NCBI GenBank assembly: GCA_026195755.1
Contig: JAPHRL010000037.1
Location: 1 to 19,252, forward strand
Source: Kangiella sp.
GTDB lineage: Bacteria; Pseudomonadota; Gammaproteobacteria; Enterobacterales; Kangiellaceae
DNA: 19,252 bases
Direction of reading: 5' to 3'
Positions 7,669 to 14,951 of this stretch are shown here, in pieces; positions within the stretch are counted from its first letter, which is position 1, and the number at the start of each line of letters is the position of its first letter. The notes beneath the pieces are model-generated. The model was not told the origin of the DNA, searched no databases, and saw only the letters and a list, made by a program, of their open reading frames with translations. The position numbers and the translations under genes are program-made.

Positions 7669-8817
7669 ATGAGTTTTGGTGCAGTCGTAACACATGGAGA
7701 CAATAACCAACCGATTCCTGAAGAGTTAAGTCAGTGGTTGGTAGAAGTCCGTATTGAACAGGAGCTTAATAAACCTGCGCGATTTGCTATACGGTTTGAA
7801 GATGATATATGTGGTGACAGTTTTGAAGTTCAAAATAATATGGTTCTGCAACCTGATTCATTAGTAGGTATTTTTGTCCCAGTCAATAATCAGGAATCAA
7901 TTCAAACTTCAGATATGGAATGTTTGATCATCGGAAGAGTGACTAAAATAAAAAGTTCTTTGCAGTTGGGTGGCCCTGGAACCTGGATTGAGTTTCATGG
8001 AGAAGATCGACGTATAGAGATGGACCGTTTAGCGGTGACTGCAAACTGGCAGGGAAATGGTGCTGACATTATTAGTTCCATATTGAGCAGTTACGATTTT
8101 ACTCCTGATGTTAGTGATATTGATTCTGAGTACACGGAAACCGAACAGCTCAACCAGAGCGGTACTGATTTGTCTTTCCTCAACAAGATCGTTAATGAAC
8201 ACGGATTAAATTTCTGGATTGGATATGAAGTGGATAGCATTAATCAAACCAATGGTCAGTACAGCGTTAGCCAGACAGCTATTGTCAAAATATCACCGCC
8301 GGAAGAGGGCGCGACTAACTTGTCACTACTGCCTGATGACAATCAAGAAGCTAGTTTCAGGGTCAACGTTATTCAATCTCAGTGCCCAAACGTCAATGTA
8401 TTCAGTGCCGAAGTTGATACCGAAGTTCCAAATGCAAGACTAGGGCAAAATGATGAAACTGAAAGTCATGAAAGCGAGCAAAGGGCTGAGGCTATTGGCG
8501 AAGGACAAACCATTACCGAAGTTGGCGGAGCAGTTAGAACTATTCCTAGAAATTCCCCAGGTACGGAAGAAGATCGACAGTTAAGAGAGCGTTCTGCTCT
8601 TAGAGATGCCTCATGGTTTGTTGAAGCTAGCGTATCGACTTCAGTACATATGTACGGCAAAACCATTCATCCGCACACAATTATTTCGGTTGAAGGTGCG
8701 GGAAACACATTGTCGATCCCTTATCAGGTGAAGTCAGTGACTCATGTGGTAAATGCTTCCGATCATATGATGGATATAAAGTTGCGGTCTAACACCTTGG
8801 GCAGCCGAGGAGCGTGA
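7669..8817 (+). CDS. gp27-like baseplate hub protein (phage late control D / VgrG N-terminal-like, Pvc8 N-terminal part)
   Basis: The 382-residue protein resembles the gp27/gpD hub that forms the trimeric adaptor between the spike and the hexameric tube. Features seen: an N-terminal strand-rich domain (about 20-110) beginning WLVEVRIEQELNKPARFAIRFED; a DLSFLNKIVNEHGLNFWI segment near 167-184, the hallmark 'D..FL..ia.ehGl.fw.' of this family; and a late domain with SALRDASWFVEASVSTSVHMYGKTIHPH that resembles the second tube-like barrel. A hydrophilic, acidic insert of about 60 residues (near 255-315) separates them. The start has no good Shine-Dalgarno (A/T-rich leader, five bases after the previous stop), so expression probably depends on read-on translation. 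In AFP/PVC this unit is fused to the gp5-like OB fold; here the two are separate genes. Confidence 0.9.
   Translation: MSFGAVVTHGDNNQPIPEELSQWLVEVRIEQELNKPARFAIRFEDDICGDSFEVQNNMVLQPDSLVGIFVPVNNQESIQTSDMECLIIGRVTKIKSSLQLGGPGTWIEFHGEDRRIEMDRLAVTANWQGNGADIISSILSSYDFTPDVSDIDSEYTETEQLNQSGTDLSFLNKIVNEHGLNFWIGYEVDSINQTNGQYSVSQTAIVKISPPEEGATNLSLLPDDNQEASFRVNVIQSQCPNVNVFSAEVDTEVPNARLGQNDETESHESEQRAEAIGEGQTITEVGGAVRTIPRNSPGTEEDRQLRERSALRDASWFVEASVSTSVHMYGKTIHPHTIISVEGAGNTLSIPYQVKSVTHVVNASDHMMDIKLRSNTLGSRGA
8807..8812 (+). promoter_or_regulatory. Ribosome binding site favouring ATG 8823 over GTG 8814
   Basis: GAGGAG ends one base before the in-frame GTG at 8814 but ten bases before the ATG at 8823. The spacing favours the ATG, although the GTG overlaps the upstream TGA in the GTGA arrangement and could be used by coupled re-initiation. 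The two starts differ by three residues. Confidence 0.55.
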
Positions 8818-8822
8818 GTACT

Positions 8823-9389
8823 ATGAATACTGAAAGTTTATTGCAACTGCTGAGTCAAAAGTACTTTGGAAAGTATCGTGGGGTCGTTGTTTCAAATGAT
8901 GATGAAAAAAAACGTGGCAGAATCAAAGTGGTCGTTCCTAATGTCATGGGCCAACAAGCAATTTGGGCTTTACCTTGTGTTAATTATGCTGGGAAAAATG
9001 TTGGCTTGTATGCAATACCTCCTGTTTTCGATGGTGAAGTTTCCAGTTGGGACTCACGAACAGACGCCGGAGTTTGGGTCGAGTTTGAAGGTGGCGATCC
9101 CAACTTCCCAATTTGGGTCGGGTGCTTTTGGGGTGAAGGAGATGAACAAATCTCAGCAGAGGATGCCAAGCCTTCTATAAAATTTTGGCGTACAGAAGGG
9201 GTTGTCCTGCGTATCGATGATGATGAGGGTTCATTAACCATAGAAACAGAGAGTGGCGCTATTCTCCTTATCGGCCCTAATGAAATAAAACTTGATGCAC
9301 AAGAAGTTAATCAAGTTGCCAATGGTTCAAAGCACCAACTCAAAGCATCTGGACTGGACGTTAATAACGGTGCATTTACCGTAACCTAA
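8823..9389 (+). CDS. gp5-like spike protein: OB fold plus short beta needle (Phage_base_V)
   Basis: This 188-residue protein (191 if GTG 8814 is used) is the central spike. Residues ~15-100 match the gp5/gpV OB fold: YFGKYRGVVVSNDDEKKRGRIKVVVPNVMG, then IWALPCVNYAG, the loop PPVFDGEV, and VWVEFEGGDPNFPIWVGCFWG, which is the family's strongest signature. The remainder (about 110-188) has short alternating strands (VVLRIDDDEGSLTIETESGAILLIGPNEIKLD) that resemble the triple-stranded beta-prism needle. No lysozyme domain is inserted, unlike T4 gp5. The PAAR-like tip gene follows nine bases later, as expected for a needle that needs a cap. Confidence 0.92.
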   Translation: MNTESLLQLLSQKYFGKYRGVVVSNDDEKKRGRIKVVVPNVMGQQAIWALPCVNYAGKNVGLYAIPPVFDGEVSSWDSRTDAGVWVEFEGGDPNFPIWVGCFWGEGDEQISAEDAKPSIKFWRTEGVVLRIDDDEGSLTIETESGAILLIGPNEIKLDAQEVNQVANGSKHQLKASGLDVNNGAFTVT

Positions 9390-9398
9390 GGAATTATT

Positions 9399-9704
9399 AT
9401 GTCAAACCCAGTTAACAGTAAACCCAATGGAGTACAGGACAGTTCGGGCAGCAGCTCAGTGTCTAATATTACTGCCAATCAAAGGGTCAAAACTACTTAT
9501 GGTCCGATAGGAATTATTACTGATGTACCACAATTTGCTGGCACTACAGTAACGGGTATGTGGACAGTAGGTGCAACCAGAGTCAAGGTTAACGGCCTAC
9601 CGATTATTAATACCGCTTCAGTCGGTGTCGGCTTAAATGCTGTCCCGTCTTCTACAGGATCACTTTCGGTCGCACAAGCAGACGACAAAGTTAAAGGTTT
9701 ATAG
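9399..9704 (+). CDS. PAAR-like spike tip protein (Pvc10-like)
   Basis: This 101-residue protein probably caps the needle of the gp5-like spike. After a flexible S/N-rich leader (about 1-25), the body is made of short strands and turns typical of PAAR-like cones: YGPIGIITDVPQFAGTTVTGMW, then VGATRVKVNGLPIINTASVG and LSVAQADDKVKGL, with the 'atrV.v.g.pv....s' pattern common to eCIS tip proteins. I do not see the canonical three-histidine/one-cysteine metal set of T6SS PAAR proteins, so metal binding is doubtful. AAGGA at 9388-9392 lies six bases before the ATG. The position between spike and gp25 genes fits. Tip proteins can carry fused toxins; this one does not. Confidence 0.8.
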   Translation: MSNPVNSKPNGVQDSSGSSSVSNITANQRVKTTYGPIGIITDVPQFAGTTVTGMWTVGATRVKVNGLPIINTASVGVGLNAVPSSTGSLSVAQADDKVKGL

Positions 9705-9706
9705 CG

Positions 9707-10081
9707 ATGGAGGTTTTAAATTCTCTAAGGTTCCCGTTCAAGGTTGATGCTGCCTCAGGTCAGCTTAGAGAGGAGCATGATTACGACAGTTACATTAAAC
9801 AACTTATCAGACAGGTTTTACTAACCAATTTAGGTGAACGAATTAACCGTCCTGATTTTGGTTGCAACATAAAAAGTATGGTTTTTGATTTAAATAACCC
9901 GGCGACGTCATCATTTGGAAAAACCATTGTTTATCAGGCCTTAACTCAGTGGTTATCAGGTTATATTAAAACGGAAGCAATAGAAGTTCTGTCAGAAGAG
10001 TCAACGCTCTATGTGAGTGTCGAATATACCGTTATTGCAAATGGCGAGAAACGATTTTTAAATGTGGAGCTTAGCATCTAA
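9707..10081 (+). CDS. gp25-like baseplate wedge protein (GPW_gp25, Pvc9-like)
   Basis: At 124 residues this is the usual size for the gp25 family, which forms the core bundle that nucleates the sheath on the baseplate. The signature 'l.T..GeR..rp.fG' is present as LLTNLGERINRPDFGCNIKSMVFDLNN (about residues 38-64), including the ExR motif of the family (E45, R46 and the nearby R49 are in the right place). The N-terminus RFPFKVDAASGQLREEHDYDSYIKQLIRQVL matches too. The family is often called 'lysozyme-like', but in contractile systems it is structural. It starts two bases after the tip gene's stop and ends with a TAATG overlap to the first gp6-like gene, the conserved order gp25, gp6. Confidence 0.93.
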   Translation: MEVLNSLRFPFKVDAASGQLREEHDYDSYIKQLIRQVLLTNLGERINRPDFGCNIKSMVFDLNNPATSSFGKTIVYQALTQWLSGYIKTEAIEVLSEESTLYVSVEYTVIANGEKRFLNVELSI

Positions 10082-12669
10082 TGTCTAATCAGGATCGAAA
10101 AACAGCATTGTGTGCTCAACCGATACCCGCTCAATTGACGGGGATCCACTTTGTTCAAATAAAGGACAAAGATATTCAAACCACATTACAGGTGTTTTTT
10201 ATCGTAGAGCCTGATGATTTAAGCGCCCCACTGGTTGATGGTGGAGCCTTACCCGTAGCATTAACAGCAGCGGAACGAGATGCTATAGAAATATACTCTC
10301 AGAGTAGCGGCCAACACATTCAAGTTACCAGTGCTAACTGGATCGAAGAAGACAGCTGCACCACAGATTCAGGTGCAGACACTCGAATCATTTTAGAAAT
10401 TAATGTCCCTGAACCGGGTGGTTTTGAATTATATGAGCTAACTTTACATTTTGAGCAACTGGATCGTTTTTTCAATTCGAGCATCTTTAGTTTTAAGCAA
10501 GCATGTCCGACAGGTTTGGACTGCGGCAAAGAAACTGAATGTCCAATTGAAGCAAAAAAAGATGTCAACGTGGATTACCTTGCTCGAGATTTTTGGAGTT
10601 ATAGAAGTGCTTTAATTGATTTTGCATCCCAATATTACCCAGAGTGGGAAGAAAAAATTGAAGCCGATCAAGCTATGATGATTTTAGAAGTCATGGCTGC
10701 GCTCGGTGATGAGTTTGCTTATACCCAAGACCGTTATGCGCTGGAAGCTTATCTTTCCACAGCCACTCAGACTCAAAACGTTATTAATCATGCAAAACTT
10801 GTAGATTACGAAGTTGGCCGTGGCCAATCAGCGGTTACTACACTGATTGTTGGTGCTACCGGATTACCACAATACACTCGAATACGTGACGATAGTTCCA
10901 GCGTAGAGCCTGACACCGTCTATGCTCTTAAAGAAAGCATTGGAGCAATTCCATTTCAATTGATTGAAAAAAACTGGCTTCATCCTCGTTGGAATCAAGC
11001 GCAAGTGCATATGCCTGATGCAGGCGAACCATGTCTTGAGATTGGAGCTACCGAGGCTTATCTCAAGTTAAGCCCTCCAGTGGACAGTGAACTGCCTCCT
11101 GACGTTGCTTTCAGTTCCGCAGAAAATTTCTGGTTGGGTAGACGCATGATCCTTCGTTCAGGAGTAGGCATTCCTGATGAACCTAAGCGTTCTTGGATGG
11201 TTGTCATCACAGAAGTCGAACCCTATGAAGACCCATTGATCTTAGATCCGGATACGGGCTTGCCTACAGTGTTGACGCGTGTTGCCTGGTCAAAAGAACA
11301 TGCATTACCGTTCCAGATGCCTTATTCCAGTGCTTATGCTTACTTGAATTGCGTTGATGCAATAGCAGGCGAAACAGTAAAAGAATACTTTCGTATTGGC
11401 TCCACACAAACGATTACTGAAAAATACACTTCAAGTCTTAATGATTTCGAGCTCGCCCAACTTGCTGATTTGCCGCCAGCTGTTGAGCGATTAGGTGCTT
11501 GTGTTGAAAGTCGAGGCCTCATACTACGATACGGCTTAGTCGATAGTATTAGTGAGGGTATTGCCTGGTCAGCCGCCCAGCAAGGGCAGATCAGTGAGCC
11601 ATTGATTAGCATAACTGAAGTTGAGCCTGACGCATCAAATCCAGAGAGACTACAATACCAACCCTTCCCGGGCAGTTTAAATTGGCAATATGTAAATTCA
11701 GTTCTTAACGCCCATAGTGAAAGCGCGATTTACACGGTAGAGCATGGTTACTGGGGAGAGGTCAAACGATATCAAAAACCATCGGGTGATGTGGTTCATT
11801 ATGATTATGTCAGTAACGAAGGTTTTAGTGTGCGTTTTGGCGATGGAACTTTCGGAAGGCTACCTAACGAAGGCGCTATTTTACAGGTTACTTATCTAAC
11901 GGCGCCGGGAACCAATGCAAATTTATCCAGCGATACCATAACATTGCTGGCATCGCCTACCGATAACTCTATCAGCTTGGATTATGCTGAATGGGTAACC
12001 AATCCATTTAGCATTAATTCAGCAACAGAGGCAGAAAGCATTGAGTCAATAAAAGACAATGCGCCCGAAGCGTATCAGCACCTACCTTTAAGGGCCGTCA
12101 AGTTAGAAGACTATCAAGAAATTTTAGAACGTGATGAAAGAGTACAGCAGTCTAGAGCGAGCAGTCGCTGGACGGGGAGTTGGACTACTGACTTTATCTC
12201 GGTTGACCCTATGGACACAACATTCATGAGTCAAGAGTTAAGAAATGGTATCAAGGACACTCTTGATTGTATTCGTCAAGCCGGTCGCTCGGTGTGTCAT
12301 AAAGCTGCAATTTATTTGCCAATCGATCTCAAGGTGGAAGTGTGCACTAAAAGTGATTTCCAAAATGCCAAAGTTATTCGTTCGATACAGTCTGCATTGA
12401 CAGATCGAAATAACGTTAATGCTTTTTTCCACCCTAATAATTTTTCATTTGGCGACCCACTGATTCGATCAAAACTTGAAGCAGCTATCCAGTCAGTTGA
12501 TGGGGTTAAAGGAATCGAGAACATACAAATACGCAAAAAAGGTGAGAGTAGTTTCAAAAACTTTGATGCTTCTTTGCATGTGGCTGCACATGAAATTATC
12601 CAGATTACTAATAATCCTGAACATCCCGAAACAGGGCATGTCTCAATTAATGCTCATGGAGGTGGCTGA
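10081..12669 (+). CDS. Baseplate wedge protein, gp6/baseplate-J-like (Pvc11-like), first of two
   Basis: This 862-residue protein belongs to the 'putative baseplate assembly protein' group of eCIS. An N-terminal beta-sandwich (about 1-135) is followed by cysteines C142, C148 and C154 and then the family's best-conserved block, VDYLARDFWSYRSALIDFASQYYPEW, with ALGDEFAYTQDRYALEAYLSTA shortly after (roughly 165-225). The central J-like part has the VRFGDGTFGRLP loop at about 584-595. The C-terminal region includes LPLRAVKLEDYQEILERDERVQQSRA, the gp6/J 'rAvt.eDye' motif that begins the dimerising portion. In T4 and PVC these proteins make the ring of the baseplate wedge. The length is within the usual range. 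It is coupled to gp25 by TAATG and to the next gene by TGATG. Confidence 0.92.
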   Translation: MSNQDRKTALCAQPIPAQLTGIHFVQIKDKDIQTTLQVFFIVEPDDLSAPLVDGGALPVALTAAERDAIEIYSQSSGQHIQVTSANWIEEDSCTTDSGADTRIILEINVPEPGGFELYELTLHFEQLDRFFNSSIFSFKQACPTGLDCGKETECPIEAKKDVNVDYLARDFWSYRSALIDFASQYYPEWEEKIEADQAMMILEVMAALGDEFAYTQDRYALEAYLSTATQTQNVINHAKLVDYEVGRGQSAVTTLIVGATGLPQYTRIRDDSSSVEPDTVYALKESIGAIPFQLIEKNWLHPRWNQAQVHMPDAGEPCLEIGATEAYLKLSPPVDSELPPDVAFSSAENFWLGRRMILRSGVGIPDEPKRSWMVVITEVEPYEDPLILDPDTGLPTVLTRVAWSKEHALPFQMPYSSAYAYLNCVDAIAGETVKEYFRIGSTQTITEKYTSSLNDFELAQLADLPPAVERLGACVESRGLILRYGLVDSISEGIAWSAAQQGQISEPLISITEVEPDASNPERLQYQPFPGSLNWQYVNSVLNAHSESAIYTVEHGYWGEVKRYQKPSGDVVHYDYVSNEGFSVRFGDGTFGRLPNEGAILQVTYLTAPGTNANLSSDTITLLASPTDNSISLDYAEWVTNPFSINSATEAESIESIKDNAPEAYQHLPLRAVKLEDYQEILERDERVQQSRASSRWTGSWTTDFISVDPMDTTFMSQELRNGIKDTLDCIRQAGRSVCHKAAIYLPIDLKVEVCTKSDFQNAKVIRSIQSALTDRNNVNAFFHPNNFSFGDPLIRSKLEAAIQSVDGVKGIENIQIRKKGESSFKNFDASLHVAAHEIIQITNNPEHPETGHVSINAHGGG
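12658..12663 (+). promoter_or_regulatory. Strong Shine-Dalgarno before the second gp6-like gene
   Basis: GGAGGT lies five bases before the ATG at 12669, inside the His-Gly-Gly-Gly end of the preceding protein, and the start overlaps the upstream stop as TGATG. It is one of the best ribosome sites in the window and would keep the two wedge proteins at matched levels. Confidence 0.6.
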
Positions 12670-14951
12670 TGGCAACATGTCCTTGTGATAACCATTTAAT
12701 AAATGACTGCCTCAATATTTCACCAGGCCTTGAAGATTTGCCGCGTCAATATATGACCTTCAATGATTATCGAGGAGCCATGCTAACTGATATCGCTAGT
12801 CAGCCTGCATTAAATGGATGGTCCGGTGAGGTTGAGCATGACCTTGGTGTCATGCTATTTGATATGTGGTCATACGTATTGGATGTAACGCAATTTTATG
12901 ACGAAAAAATTGCTGAAGAATCTTATATAAGAACAGCAAAAAGGGCAGTGTCAACGAATAGAATCGTTGAACTGCTTGGTTATAAGAGAAAACCTGCGCT
13001 AAGTGCAAAAGTTAATTTGTCAGTCGAAATAGATGGACATGACAAAGTAACACTGAGCTCAGGAGTGCGTTTTCGTTCCGAAGCTTTTGACGACCAACCT
13101 CCACAAGTTTTTGAATTAATCTCTGATGCAGAAGTTAGCCCACAGTTTAACAAGTGGCAGCTAGTTGATATTCCAGATTCAAAATTTCCGGGTAGGATTT
13201 TAGTCAAGCCTAAAGGATCCGGTGTGCCTCGAAGTGGCATTCTAACCATTGTAGATTCTTCAGAAGAAGAGGTATGGGGCGGCTATATTGATTCAATTGA
13301 AGCCTACACGGCTGCAGATAGCACTAAATACCAAGAAGTAACCTTAGTGCCCGATATTAGTAGTAGCTTGATTGATAAAGACGTTTCTAATTTACGCATG
13401 TCCCTTATGGGGCTAACGGCTCATCAGTCGCCTTATAATGATTCAATCTCAGGTTATAGAATATATTTAGATGGTGTTTATCCACAGTTAATAAAAGATC
13501 AACCTGCAGTTTTCGAAATCAATGGTCAGCTATACCCATTCCTGATTAGCAGTGTAACTAAGGTTAATGTGGCTACTGGTATAGATGATATAGAAGTTCC
13601 TGTCACTCAAATTGGTTTCCCATCTTCTTTATATTCAGAGGTGAATAATGCAACTGGGTTAAGACTTCACTTTAATCCAATTTCAGTTGGTAAGCTTACG
13701 GGGCTAAATAAATCACGTCTGAAACTCAGCGACCTGGAACCTGGAGCATCACTCAAAAAGCCAGCAATAGAGATGGTTGATAGCTCTTTGTCGGCACAAT
13801 TTATGTTAATAGGGCAGAGTAAACTGGGCAAAGAGCTTTCAGGAACAGTTAGTCGCGATGATTTCAATAATTATCACTTTAGTGCAGGGATGGATACTAC
13901 GGACTTTGAACATCCCTTAAAAGTTCCGGTTTCACTTAGAGGAAACATTATTACCGTTTATCGTGGCGAAAGTGTTAAGCAAGAAGTTTTGGGATCTACC
14001 GACTCTGGGACTGCTAGTAATCGGTTTAAATTCAAAAAACAACCGTTGAGCTGGATTGAAGACAGCAGCAATGAATTAGGAGCCAGACCATTACTTGATC
14101 TATATGTCAATGGCGTACTCTGGAAGCGAGTAGACTCTCTTTTTACAGCCAAGCCTAACGACCGAGTGTATATCATAGAAACGGATGAAAATGGAGACTC
14201 ATGGATCAGGTTTGGGGATGGTATTCGTGGAGAAAGACCTGCATCTGGAGTCAACAATATTGTCGCGGACTATTATTATGGTGCAGGCGAATCGAAACCA
14301 CCAGCCGGAAGCATCCATTCAATAGCAAAAGGAGCAAAGGGACTTAAAGCTGTGTATGGAGCCACTCGAGCTAAGGGAGGGCGCGATATTGAGAGTCCAG
14401 AAAGTATCAAAGCTCATGCCTCCTCTTCGGTTTTAACTTTGGGGCGCGCCGTTTCTATTCAGGATTTTGATGCGCTCACTAAAAGCTACACCGGTGTGCT
14501 TGGCGTAAGTTCAGGTTGGGCATGGGATCCTAGTAAACAAAGAGCAGTTGTTAAAATATGGATCATCGATGAAGGTGACATTGATTACCAGACATTACAA
14601 AACTGGTTAAGATCCATGTCTGCTCCCAACACTCCTATAGTTGTCGCAGCAGCAACACCTCTTGTTCGTGACCTGACCATTAACATTTCATACAGCTCGA
14701 AGGTTCCTAAAGAGACAACCCATCAAGCAATCATTCAGTTATTGCAAGATAACGAAAATGGTCTTTTATCCAAGAAACACATTGGCATACACAAGGTTTT
14801 ATATCGCTCGGAACTGGTTAAGCATTTACAAGAACTAGAAGGCGTTGATGCTGTAACCAGTGTGCGCTTTGACGGTAGTGAAATGGAGTGGGCCATACAA
14901 GCCCCTGCTGGTCATTACTTTAACTTCTTAGATTCAACTACGGTGAATTAA
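12669..14951 (+). CDS. Baseplate wedge protein, gp6/baseplate-J-like, second of two
   Basis: This 760-residue protein is a second member of the 'putative baseplate assembly protein' superfamily. The N-terminal block has the expected order: YMTFNDYRGAMLTDIASQ, then HDLGVMLFDMWSYVLDVTQFYDEKIAEESYIRTA and IVELLGYKRKPALSAKVNLSV (about 25-120), equivalent to the DYLARDF...EAYLSTA block of the preceding gene. The J-like loop IRFGDGIRGERP is at about 513-524, and GRAVSIQDFDALTKSYTGVLGV (about 596-617) is the J 'ra.s..Dfe.la' motif. The last ~120 residues contain a ferredoxin-like fold pattern (VVKIWIIDEGD..., LTINISYSSKVPKE...) typical of the C-terminal domain. The next gene's ATG follows its stop with no gap. 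Confidence 0.91.
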   Translation: MATCPCDNHLINDCLNISPGLEDLPRQYMTFNDYRGAMLTDIASQPALNGWSGEVEHDLGVMLFDMWSYVLDVTQFYDEKIAEESYIRTAKRAVSTNRIVELLGYKRKPALSAKVNLSVEIDGHDKVTLSSGVRFRSEAFDDQPPQVFELISDAEVSPQFNKWQLVDIPDSKFPGRILVKPKGSGVPRSGILTIVDSSEEEVWGGYIDSIEAYTAADSTKYQEVTLVPDISSSLIDKDVSNLRMSLMGLTAHQSPYNDSISGYRIYLDGVYPQLIKDQPAVFEINGQLYPFLISSVTKVNVATGIDDIEVPVTQIGFPSSLYSEVNNATGLRLHFNPISVGKLTGLNKSRLKLSDLEPGASLKKPAIEMVDSSLSAQFMLIGQSKLGKELSGTVSRDDFNNYHFSAGMDTTDFEHPLKVPVSLRGNIITVYRGESVKQEVLGSTDSGTASNRFKFKKQPLSWIEDSSNELGARPLLDLYVNGVLWKRVDSLFTAKPNDRVYIIETDENGDSWIRFGDGIRGERPASGVNNIVADYYYGAGESKPPAGSIHSIAKGAKGLKAVYGATRAKGGRDIESPESIKAHASSSVLTLGRAVSIQDFDALTKSYTGVLGVSSGWAWDPSKQRAVVKIWIIDEGDIDYQTLQNWLRSMSAPNTPIVVAAATPLVRDLTINISYSSKVPKETTHQAIIQLLQDNENGLLSKKHIGIHKVLYRSELVKHLQELEGVDAVTSVRFDGSEMEWAIQAPAGHYFNFLDSTTVN

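Noticed and set aside
2400..8823. Shared GTGAGTA sequence at two overlapping starts (2400 and 8814)
   Set aside because: Seven bases dictated largely by the stop/start overlap and a common Met-Ser start; chance is sufficient.
9707..10081. gp25-like protein as an active lysozyme
   Set aside because: The family name is historical; the domain is a structural wedge component in contractile systems and no lysozyme active-site arrangement is evident.
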